This document shows, one piece after another, positions 6,530 through 13,954 of a DNA stretch of 25,876 bases. Position 1 is the stretch's first letter; each line of letters opens with the position of its first letter. This stretch comes from Sediminibacterium ginsengisoli (lineage in GTDB: Bacteria > Bacteroidota > Bacteroidia > Chitinophagales > Chitinophagaceae): NCBI GenBank assembly GCA_943324415.2, contig CALPLN020000007.1:1-25876 (forward strand). The letters run 5' to 3'. The notes beneath the pieces are model-generated. The model was not told the origin of the DNA. It did no database searches and saw nothing but the letters and a program-made list of their open reading frames with translations. The position numbers and the translations under genes are program-made.

Positions 6530-9500
6530 ATGCAATTAGTTCCATTTCAGTCAAAAAAGCGTTTCCCATTTTTGGCAATTTTTATTATTAGTATGTTCAC
6601 TCATGTATCCTCCAAGGGTCAAAAAATATCTGACTTCTTGTTTGATGCTTATTTAATTAAGGATGGCTTATCACAAAGTTCTCCAATGAGTATCTATCAA
6701 GATAAAGTGGGTTATCTCTGGGTGGGCACTCAGGCAGGAGTAGACCGATTTGATGGATATACTTTTAAGCAGTACACCAACGATTTAAAAAACAAAGATG
6801 CACACTCTTCGGGCTGGGTCTTAGATATTATGGAGGACAAAGAGGGGAAAATCTGGACGGCAGATTTATATGGCCATTTTTCATATTTAGATAGATTAAC
6901 AGACAAATGGACCAACTTTACTGTGCCATTTCGAGATTCAATCAAAAAAATAGACAAAACAGTTCCTTATTACTTTGGTTCACCAAGATGCTTCTATGTG
7001 GATTCTAATAGCAATAAGGTTTGGTTGGGTACGATTCTTAACGGTTTGATATCTTATGATCGAGTTACCCAAAAATATAGCCATTACTTGGTGCATCCTG
7101 AAAACCCAAAAAAATACGGCAAACAGGAAATAATTACATGGGTAAAAGGCTACTCGAAAGACAAAATCATAGTGGCAACTGATATCGGATTACAATTTTT
7201 TAATACAAAAACCAATCGATTTTCAAAAGTATTCAATGAAACAGATTCAATTTTCAATGTGAGCCCATTGGGTTTGCAAATTGACGGATCAATTTTATAT
7301 GTAGCAAACCAATATGGTGCATTCATTTACAATTTAGATACAAAAGCAGTTCAGATATTTAAACATCAAAATGGCCAAGAAAATTCAATTGCAAAAGGAG
7401 AAGTAAATGGAATCCAATATAGTAAGCAATACAATTATCTATGGCTTACCATTAAGGGCGCTGGTATAGATATTGTCAATTTAACCAATAATAAAGTTGT
7501 TCACTTAAATAAAGAAAATGCAAAAGACAATGGTATTACAGAATCCAATTACATTGATATTCTAGAAGATAGAGATCATAATATTTGGATCAGTTCTTCT
7601 ATTTCAGGTTTATTAAAATATGACCCCAATAAAAGGTTGTTTAATTTAATGAGTAAAACCTATCCAAGTGATTTCAATTTAGGTATTAGTTCAACCTGGG
7701 GGATGACTGTAGATAGTAAAGGGATTATTTGGCTAGGTGAGTACGAGTCGGGAGGTGGACTTTTAGCAGTAGACCGTGAAAAGAAAACAAAAAAATCCTA
7801 TTTAAAAGATGTCAATGGAACTACTCTAAGGTCTTGGAAAATTGTAGAAGATTATAAAGGGAATATTTATGCATTTTCAGGAGGCAATACTCTTGGGTAT
7901 GCTGTGTATAGGAAAGCATACAATCAAGATCAATTTATTAAGTTGGGTTTAATGAATGATTTTTTACCTAATGTGTCTTCAATCGCCAACGGAAATGATT
8001 TTATAGATCTAAATCACAATACCATTCTTACCGGTGAAAAACCGTTCATTCTCTCTGATTCCAATGGTAATCCTGTATTTAAGTATTATGATTTACCAAA
8101 AGGACTCGAAAAAGGAATCATTGCAGTACAAAAAAAATCAACAAATGAATTTTACCTCACTAATATCGATGGCGTCTTTTTATACAATGACAAAACAAAA
8201 TCAGTAAAGCCAATAACAAAAAATATAAGTATTAATCCGGCCACTGATTTGTTTTCATCTCCCACATTATGTGTGATTGATGATAAGATGGCTTTTTATA
8301 CTACCTATGGAAATGGATTGATTAAAATTGATTTTGAGAAACAAACAAAAACAAATCTGACATTAAAAGACGGCATTCCTAATCTCTTCTTATACGACAT
8401 ACATTCAGGAAAAGACAATATGCTTTGGATCTCATCCAATTTCGGGTTAATTAAATACAATCCTTATACCAATAAATTTAGATCATTTGGACCAGCAGAG
8501 GGGGTACAAGATTATGAATTCAATGCCAATAGTTCATTTCAAACACCGGATGGAGAAATTCTATTTAACGGTGTGTCAGGATTAAATTATTTCCGACCTG
8601 AAACCATTAAAGAAAATACAGTTCCTCCAATTGTTATTATTCAAAAATTTTCTACTAAGGATTCTACTATTTACACTGAGTCTTCAAAGTACCCTACTAC
8701 CATAGATGTAGCATATGAAAATAACAATCTTTCATTTGAATATATCGCCTTTAATTTTAGAGATGCATTAAAAAATAAGTATGCTTATAAAATGGAAGGT
8801 TATGACGAAGACTGGGTTCAAGCAGGAACAAGAAGATTCGCTTCGTATACTAATTTAAGTGAGGGCACGTATACGTTTAGAGTCAAAGCTGCTAATAGTG
8901 ATGGCATATGGAATGAGGAAGGAGCCGTTATGGTGATAAAAATTCATCCTCCATTATGGAGAACATGGTGGGCGTATATTTTATATGTTATTGCTACTAT
9001 TGTGTTTATCTATGCTTTTTCAAAGTACAGAGAAAGACAACAAGTAAAGAAATTAGAAGATGAAAGAAAAAACAACGAATTAGCAGAGGCGAAGGATTTG
9101 CAAGAAAGGTTGTTGCCAAAGACCTTGCCGGCGATTCCTAATTTAGACATTGCCACTTATTTAAGAACCTCGACAGAGGTAGGTGGAGATTATTATGATT
9201 TCTTCTTACAAGAAGACGGTTCCTTATACGCCATTTGTGGAGATGCCACAGGCCATGGTACACCATCAGGCATGTTGGTTTCTATTACCAAAGCGGGTAT
9301 CATTGGTTTACCTGAAATGGAACCTAAGGAAATGCTAAGAGCGTTGAACAAAGTGGTTAAAAAAGTGGACTTAGGTATTCTTAGAATGAGTTTGAACATT
9401 GCACATATTCAAGGCGAGCTTTTAACCTTGAGTTCTGCCGGTATGCCTCCTTATTTTATTTATAGAGCAGAAGGGAATGCAACAGAAGAGATCATGATTT

Positions 9501-9781
9501 CCGGAATTCCTTTAGGAAGCTTCAATGAGGTTTACTTTGATCAGATTGTCACTTCATTTAAGCAAGGAGACGTTTTGGCAATTATTTCGGATGGCCTTGC
9601 CGAGGCGCCCAACTTGTCTGGTGATTTATTTGACTACCCAAGAATACAATCGATCATTCAAAGCACGCATAGCCTAACAGCAAAAGAAATCACAGCAGTG
9701 TTGATGAAAGAAGCAGACCAATGGCTATCTGGTAGACACAATCCAGACGACATTACCATCGTAATTATTAAACACATATAA
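6530..9781 (+). CDS. Propeller/Y_Y_Y sensor with SpoIIE-type phosphatase output
   Basis: A 1083-residue transmembrane signalling protein. A signal peptide or anchor (about 10-30, FPFLAIFIISMFTHVSS) is followed by a long two-component-propeller region (about 40-690) with recurring VGYLWVGTQAGVDRFDG-type and IWISSSISGLLKYDPN-type repeats, then a Y_Y_Y domain (about 723-803, ending in AANSDGIWNEEG), one membrane helix (about 811-830) and a charged coiled-coil linker. The C-terminal PP2C/SpoIIE domain (about 856-1083) keeps its metal residues: GGDYYDF (885-891), GDATGHG (904-910), SDG (1020-1022) and DDIT (1073-1076). It should therefore sense something in the periplasm and dephosphorylate a STAS protein in the cytosol. 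The obvious substrate is the STAS protein two genes downstream. It is the first gene of a five-gene operon preceded by operator copy 1. In most propeller sensors the output is a histidine kinase. Confidence 0.92.
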   Translation: MQLVPFQSKKRFPFLAIFIISMFTHVSSKGQKISDFLFDAYLIKDGLSQSSPMSIYQDKVGYLWVGTQAGVDRFDGYTFKQYTNDLKNKDAHSSGWVLDIMEDKEGKIWTADLYGHFSYLDRLTDKWTNFTVPFRDSIKKIDKTVPYYFGSPRCFYVDSNSNKVWLGTILNGLISYDRVTQKYSHYLVHPENPKKYGKQEIITWVKGYSKDKIIVATDIGLQFFNTKTNRFSKVFNETDSIFNVSPLGLQIDGSILYVANQYGAFIYNLDTKAVQIFKHQNGQENSIAKGEVNGIQYSKQYNYLWLTIKGAGIDIVNLTNNKVVHLNKENAKDNGITESNYIDILEDRDHNIWISSSISGLLKYDPNKRLFNLMSKTYPSDFNLGISSTWGMTVDSKGIIWLGEYESGGGLLAVDREKKTKKSYLKDVNGTTLRSWKIVEDYKGNIYAFSGGNTLGYAVYRKAYNQDQFIKLGLMNDFLPNVSSIANGNDFIDLNHNTILTGEKPFILSDSNGNPVFKYYDLPKGLEKGIIAVQKKSTNEFYLTNIDGVFLYNDKTKSVKPITKNISINPATDLFSSPTLCVIDDKMAFYTTYGNGLIKIDFEKQTKTNLTLKDGIPNLFLYDIHSGKDNMLWISSNFGLIKYNPYTNKFRSFGPAEGVQDYEFNANSSFQTPDGEILFNGVSGLNYFRPETIKENTVPPIVIIQKFSTKDSTIYTESSKYPTTIDVAYENNNLSFEYIAFNFRDALKNKYAYKMEGYDEDWVQAGTRRFASYTNLSEGTYTFRVKAANSDGIWNEEGAVMVIKIHPPLWRTWWAYILYVIATIVFIYAFSKYRERQQVKKLEDERKNNELAEAKDLQERLLPKTLPAIPNLDIATYLRTSTEVGGDYYDFFLQEDGSLYAICGDATGHGTPSGMLVSITKAGIIGLPEMEPKEMLRALNKVVKKVDLGILRMSLNIAHIQGELLTLSSAGMPPYFIYRAEGNATEEIMISGIPLGSFNEVYFDQIVTSFKQGDVLAIISDGLAEAPNLSGDLFDYPRIQSIIQSTHSLTAKEITAVLMKEADQWLSGRHNPDDITIVIIKHI

Positions 9782-9789
9782 AAGACAAT

Positions 9790-10206
9790 ATGAAAAAACC
9801 AAGTGTGGAATTAAAGTTGCCGATACTTCCTAATATGGAGTTAATCGCAACGCAAACTGCCGAAGTAATAGCTAGGCATATGGAACTGACCGAAGATCAG
9901 GGTGCGGAAATAAGTATGGCTTTAATAGAAGCTTGTATCAACGCTTTTGAACATTCAAAATCAGATAACAATGTATTCATACATTTTTTAATCGAAGAGG
10001 ATTCTTTAATCGTAAAAGTGATTGATCAAGGTATAGGCTTTGATAAAACGAAGGTGGAAATACCGAAAATTGAAAATAAAGTAGGTAAAGAAGAAAGAAA
10101 AAGAGGCTGGGGATTGCAACTGATTCAAGAACTGATGGATTCAGTAGAATTTGAATCAAATAATGAGGGGACAACTGTAACAATGAAAAAGAATATCAAA
10201 CACTAA
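9790..10206 (+). CDS. RsbW/SpoIIAB-like anti-sigma-type serine kinase
   Basis: A 138-residue GHKL ATPase of the HATPase_c_2 type. Partner-switching kinases of this family phosphorylate a STAS antagonist and sequester an output protein. Seen here: N-box ALIEACINAFEHSK with Asn51, G1 box DQGIGF (79-84) and G2 box RGWGLQLIQELMD (from Arg105). The length is typical of stand-alone RsbW/SpoIIAB proteins. The gene starts 8 bases after the phosphatase gene and 12 bases before the STAS gene, giving the full phosphatase-kinase-antagonist set. No sigma factor is encoded in the window, so the output partner is open; the cyclase encoded two genes downstream is a candidate. Confidence 0.9.
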   Translation: MKKPSVELKLPILPNMELIATQTAEVIARHMELTEDQGAEISMALIEACINAFEHSKSDNNVFIHFLIEEDSLIVKVIDQGIGFDKTKVEIPKIENKVGKEERKRGWGLQLIQELMDSVEFESNNEGTTVTMKKNIKH

Positions 10207-10218
10207 AATTGAATTAAC

Positions 10219-10560
10219 ATGAATGCATTTATAAAAAGCACTAAAGAGGAAAACGAAATAGTTATCATAGAAACCAATGGATATTTGAACAACGATGGCG
10301 GAGAGGCGATATCAGCAATCTGTTATGAGAAAATTGAAGCAGGACAGTACAAATTTTTAATCAATATGGCTGGAACCAAAGTGGTTAACAGTATTGGTGT
10401 GTCAATTCTAATTGAGATCATTGAGAAGCTACAAGAAGTAGATGGCAAAATTGGGTACTATAATTTAGCGCCAATCGTTTCTAAGACCTTTAATATTATG
10501 GGATTAACCAAGTACTCAACTGTTTTTGAATCAGAAGAGCAGGCTATTAGCGGATTATAA
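10219..10560 (+). CDS. STAS-domain anti-anti-sigma factor
   Basis: A 113-residue single-domain STAS protein, SpoIIAA/RsbV-like. The phosphorylation loop reads VVNSIGVSIL. Ser58 aligns with, and happens to share the number of, the phosphorylated Ser58 of Bacillus SpoIIAA, whereas the preceding Asp is Asn57 and the following Ser is Ile59. In the usual cycle the kinase phosphorylates this Ser and the SpoIIE phosphatase removes the phosphate, and the unphosphorylated form captures the kinase. The final base of its stop codon is the first base of the cyclase ATG (TAATG), so cyclase translation is probably coupled to that of this gene. This coupling is one reason to suspect a functional link with the cyclase. 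Confidence 0.9.
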   Translation: MNAFIKSTKEENEIVIIETNGYLNNDGGEAISAICYEKIEAGQYKFLINMAGTKVVNSIGVSILIEIIEKLQEVDGKIGYYNLAPIVSKTFNIMGLTKYSTVFESEEQAISGL

Positions 10561-12698
10561 TGTCAAAGCAATTTAATGTAAACGAACTGCAGTTAAAGTA
10601 CCTAGAGTTAGAAACTTTACTGGACATTACAAATGAACTGAGTTCATTTGAAAATGTATCTATTCTGCTGCAGGAAATTTTAATTAAATCCTGTGCTGTG
10701 TTGAATGCCTCCTCAGGCATGATCCTGATACAAAATGACAATTCTGATCTTTTCCAAATAGAAGCAGAATTCAATATTGACTTAGAGGCATTAAAAGGAA
10801 CCATCTTCAATAAAAAACGTGGTTTTTTTAATGAGGTAAGACAAAATAAAAAAGCGATCAATATTGAAATTGCCAATGACCCATTTTTAAACAAAACAAA
10901 ATGCCTACATGGGCTAATCGCCCCCTTAATTGATAAAAAAGATCTAGTGGGCGTGATTATTTTATTTGACAAGGAATCGAGAACTGGCATTTCTGGCTTT
11001 GACGCATCGGATACCAATATGCTATCGGCCATTGCGACTCAAGCAGGGGTAGCTTATAATAACATTAGATTAATTGAAAGTATTAAAGAAGCTAAGACCT
11101 TTAATGATAACGTCATGCAATCTATTGTAACAGGTGTTTTCACTACAAATTTGATGGGTGAAATCAATCATGTCAATAGAGCTGCAGCAGCGATTATTAA
11201 TTTAGATCGAGAAGCGGTATTAGGGAATCACTATGATTATATATTTGAATCGAATGTGATCATCAATGATTTAATTTCAAAATGCGAGGTAGAGTTGACT
11301 ACGGTGACTGAAACCCAGGTTTTACTCAAGTGCAATGGCAAGTCGACAGCGGTCAATATTTCCGCGTCCCCTTTGATCAATGATTTAAATGAACAAATTG
11401 GATCCGTAATCGCCATGGAGGATTTGTCCAATCTAGATAAGCTCAAGTCCACGTTCAAAAAATATGTTTCAAAACAAATTGTAGATCAGATTTTAGAAAA
11501 TGATGAGATGCTTACATTGGGCGGACAAGAACAAGAGGCCACTATTTTATTTTCTGATATCAGAGGTTTTACGTCTATGTCAGAATCGATGCGACCAAAT
11601 GAAGTGGTAGAGACGCTCAATGAGTATTTTAATTTAATGATTGAAATTATCTTTAAATACAACGGCACTTTAGATAAAATTATAGGAGACGCCCTCATGG
11701 TTATTTATGGCGTCCCTAATGCAAGTCCGGTAGATACAGAAAATGCTGTTAAAACCGCGATTGAAATGCAGGAAAAACTAATTGAGTTTAACCAGCATAG
11801 AATTATGCATTCAAAATGCCCAATAAAAATTGGCATTGGTATCAATAGAGGCCGCGTGATTAGTGGCAATATTGGTTCTAGACAACAGATGAATTTCACG
11901 GTGATAGGAGATGCAGTAAATCTTGCGTCACGCCTTTGTTCTGCGGCAAAATCAGATGAAATTATTGTAGCTGAAACAGTTTGGAAACATGTTAAGCATG
12001 ACAAAAAACTAAAGGCACTCAAATTAAATCCAATTAAAGTAAAAGGCAAGGAAAAGTCGATTGAAATTAGGCAGGTACAATATATGCGACCGGCGTTCAG
12101 TTATCAAGCTACATATAAGATGATTGAAGAATTTTTAACGCAATATCTTCCTAAAGCGTATACCTATCATTCACTCGATCATATTAAAGATGTGGTAAAG
12201 CAAGTTGCCCTTATTGCCAAAAAAGAAAAAGTGAAACAAGCAGATATGCTTGATTTACAATTAGCGGCTTGGCTTCATGATATTGGGTATATATGGGAAC
12301 CAAAAAGACATGAGGAAAAAGGTGCAGAATATGCTACTGTATTATTAAAAGCGTTTGATTTTCCAACACCCAAAATTCAAAAAATTACAGGGATGATCAT
12401 GGCTACCAAAATTCCACAAACACCAAAAAATATTTTAGAACAAATTATTTGCGATGCTGATTTAGATTATTTAGGAAGACCTGATTATGAAAAAAACAGC
12501 CAACTTCTTTTACAAGAGCTTAGCTTAGCGAAACAAATATCAGCATTGGACTGGCTTCATATTCAAGATGGCTTTTTATCAAAACATCAGTATTTCACAA
12601 AGACCTCGAATGCTAGCAGAAACAAGCTAAAATTAAAAGTTGCGGCATCCATTCAATCACAAATAAAAATACAATCCAATGGCAGAAGTAGGACATAA
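10560..12698 (+). CDS. GAF-PAS-class III adenylate cyclase-HD domain fusion
   Basis: A 712-residue soluble multidomain enzyme. Order: GAF (about 15-170), PAS-like (about 180-300), class III cyclase (about 315-510) and an HD-type phosphohydrolase domain (about 525-690). The cyclase keeps metal Asp333 (SDIRGF) and Asp377 (IIGD), base-selecting Lys373 and Thr447 (FTVIGD), and Asn454 and Arg458 (NLASR); the Lys/Thr pair points to ATP, hence cAMP, as in soluble adenylyl cyclase. The HD domain shows His537 (YHSLDH), His573-Asp574 (LHDIGY) and Asp632 (CDADLDYL), the complete metal set, and resembles stand-alone predicted HD phosphohydrolases (COG4339-like). The substrate of the HD part is unknown. 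It overlaps the STAS gene by one base and the next gene by 20 bases. No membrane helix is seen. Confidence 0.88.
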   Translation: MSKQFNVNELQLKYLELETLLDITNELSSFENVSILLQEILIKSCAVLNASSGMILIQNDNSDLFQIEAEFNIDLEALKGTIFNKKRGFFNEVRQNKKAINIEIANDPFLNKTKCLHGLIAPLIDKKDLVGVIILFDKESRTGISGFDASDTNMLSAIATQAGVAYNNIRLIESIKEAKTFNDNVMQSIVTGVFTTNLMGEINHVNRAAAAIINLDREAVLGNHYDYIFESNVIINDLISKCEVELTTVTETQVLLKCNGKSTAVNISASPLINDLNEQIGSVIAMEDLSNLDKLKSTFKKYVSKQIVDQILENDEMLTLGGQEQEATILFSDIRGFTSMSESMRPNEVVETLNEYFNLMIEIIFKYNGTLDKIIGDALMVIYGVPNASPVDTENAVKTAIEMQEKLIEFNQHRIMHSKCPIKIGIGINRGRVISGNIGSRQQMNFTVIGDAVNLASRLCSAAKSDEIIVAETVWKHVKHDKKLKALKLNPIKVKGKEKSIEIRQVQYMRPAFSYQATYKMIEEFLTQYLPKAYTYHSLDHIKDVVKQVALIAKKEKVKQADMLDLQLAAWLHDIGYIWEPKRHEEKGAEYATVLLKAFDFPTPKIQKITGMIMATKIPQTPKNILEQIICDADLDYLGRPDYEKNSQLLLQELSLAKQISALDWLHIQDGFLSKHQYFTKTSNASRNKLKLKVAASIQSQIKIQSNGRSRT

Positions 12699-13356
12699 CG
12701 AAAATAAATTACACTTTCAATTAGACAGAATCTCATTTTTTACTGATGGTGTTTTTGCAATTGCAATCACACTGCTTGTAATTGAATTCAAGGTACCTGT
12801 TGTGGAACATCCAACCGATTCGGCATTATGGGGTAAATTATCGCATATGGGCTTACAATTACTTGGCTTTCTGATTAGTTTTGCAATTGTGGGATACTAT
12901 TGGTCTGTACACCATAGAATTTTTGGGTATGTTGAAAAATACAATGCAAGATTGATTTGGTTAAATTTAATGTTTTTATTTTCAGTCGTTTTATTGCCAT
13001 TTACATCTGGCTTATTAGGTGAATACGCTTCTGAAACACACTTGCACCTACCTTATGGCATTTATGTTGCCAATATTTGTTTTACTGCAATCATGAATGC
13101 ATTGTTATGGTTTTATGTAAGCAACCCCAAGCATCATATTTTAACGCATACCATTTCACGTGAACGAATTTTATTGGGATTTTATTTCACATTGGTTGTA
13201 CCCGTACTTTTTACCATTTCCTTTATAGTGAGTCTCTATGAACCAACTTTAGGTAGACTTATCCCAATTTTAATTCCATTTGTTTTAAAATATGGCATGA
13301 ATGGTTTGAGTGCACGAGCGACTGCGAAAGAAATAAAAAGTAATCCTATCGATTAG
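12679..13356 (+). CDS. TMEM175-like (DUF1211) channel protein
   Basis: A 225-residue integral membrane protein of the TMEM175/DUF1211 family, whose studied members are potassium-permeable channels. The family hallmark on the first helix is RISFFTDGVFAIAITLLVIE, i.e. Arg17 and Phe-Thr-Asp at 21-23 in place of the usual Phe-Ser-Asp. About six helices are visible (about 18-38, 52-75, 90-110, 120-140, 158-180 and 185-205). The ATG at 12679 lies 20 bases inside the end of the cyclase gene in a different frame, so the two are on one transcript and likely translationally coupled; a later start would remove the polar N-terminus but no helix. It is the last gene of the partner-switch operon. Confidence 0.82.
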   Translation: MAEVGHNENKLHFQLDRISFFTDGVFAIAITLLVIEFKVPVVEHPTDSALWGKLSHMGLQLLGFLISFAIVGYYWSVHHRIFGYVEKYNARLIWLNLMFLFSVVLLPFTSGLLGEYASETHLHLPYGIYVANICFTAIMNALLWFYVSNPKHHILTHTISRERILLGFYFTLVVPVLFTISFIVSLYEPTLGRLIPILIPFVLKYGMNGLSARATAKEIKSNPID

Positions 13357-13371
13357 TGTTGAGCTATGTTT

Positions 13372-13396
13372 TGTTCCATCTTGGTAAAGAGGAACA
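13372..13396. promoter_or_regulatory. Inverted-repeat operator, copy 2
   Basis: TGTTCC (13372-13377), a 13-base spacer, then GGAACA (13391-13396). The repeat ends 69 bases before the ATG at 13466. The spacer begins ATCTT, as in copy 3. The side facing the preceding gene has no TAnnTT at the mirror position. Confidence 0.75.
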
Positions 13397-13437
13397 TATT
13401 GCACCTAAAAACGGATTGTTTTTGATATCGACCAAGC

Positions 13438-13445
13438 TATTTTTA
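13438..13445 (+). promoter_or_regulatory. -7-like box of the SnoaL-like gene
   Basis: TATTTTTA (seven of eight to TAnnTTTG) begins after 41 intervening bases from operator copy 2 and lies 28 bases before the start codon. A TTG at 13416-13418 stands 19 bases upstream, a plausible -33 element. Confidence 0.6.
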
Positions 13446-13465
13446 ACCAACTAAAAATTATACGT

Positions 13466-13954
13466 ATGAAAAAAATGAGCTTATCAATTTTCATGTTTAC
13501 TGCTTTATTAGCGAGTTCTTTTTCCGTTCAAGCGCAAAAAAAGGACCAAGCTAATAGTAATGTGAAATTCTATAACCACGTTTGGGATGTGGTTTTAAAC
13601 GAAGGGAGAGTGAACATCCTAGACACTGCTTACGCGGAAAGTGCAATGTTACACACAACGCCTGCAACCATGGGTAAGGCCAATTGTATCGCTTACTATG
13701 CCAATTATATTGCTGGCTTTAGCAATAGACAATTTACTGTAAGAGAATCCATTGCACAAGGCAATAAAGTGGTAAAATACTGGCAATTTAAAGGAAAGCA
13801 TACTGGCAATTTCTTTGGCATTCCTGCAACAAATAAGGAGGTGGATGTAATTGGATGTACCATTGCAACTGTAGTGAATGGTAAAATCACGGAGGAGCAA
13901 GACTTTATGGATAACCTTGAATTCTTTAGACAACTAGGATTGATGGCACGCTAA
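13466..13954 (+). CDS. Exported SnoaL-like (NTF2-fold) protein
   Basis: A 162-residue exported protein with a signal peptide (SLSIFMFTALLASSFSVQA, cleavage near residue 23) and one SnoaL-like domain. Segments such as FYNHVWDVVLNEGRVNILDTAYAESAMLHTTPATMGKANCIAYYANYIAGF and HTGNFFGIPATNKEVDVIGCTIATVVNGKITEEQDFMDNLEFFRQLGL are typical of the ester-cyclase-like family: HTGNFFGIPAT corresponds to the common HxGxFxGIPPTGK stretch. The fold binds small hydrophobic molecules; catalysis is not established for most members. It stands behind operator copy 2. Its end overlaps the end of the AraC gene by four bases in a tail-to-tail arrangement, without a terminator between them. Confidence 0.85.
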   Translation: MKKMSLSIFMFTALLASSFSVQAQKKDQANSNVKFYNHVWDVVLNEGRVNILDTAYAESAMLHTTPATMGKANCIAYYANYIAGFSNRQFTVRESIAQGNKVVKYWQFKGKHTGNFFGIPATNKEVDVIGCTIATVVNGKITEEQDFMDNLEFFRQLGLMAR

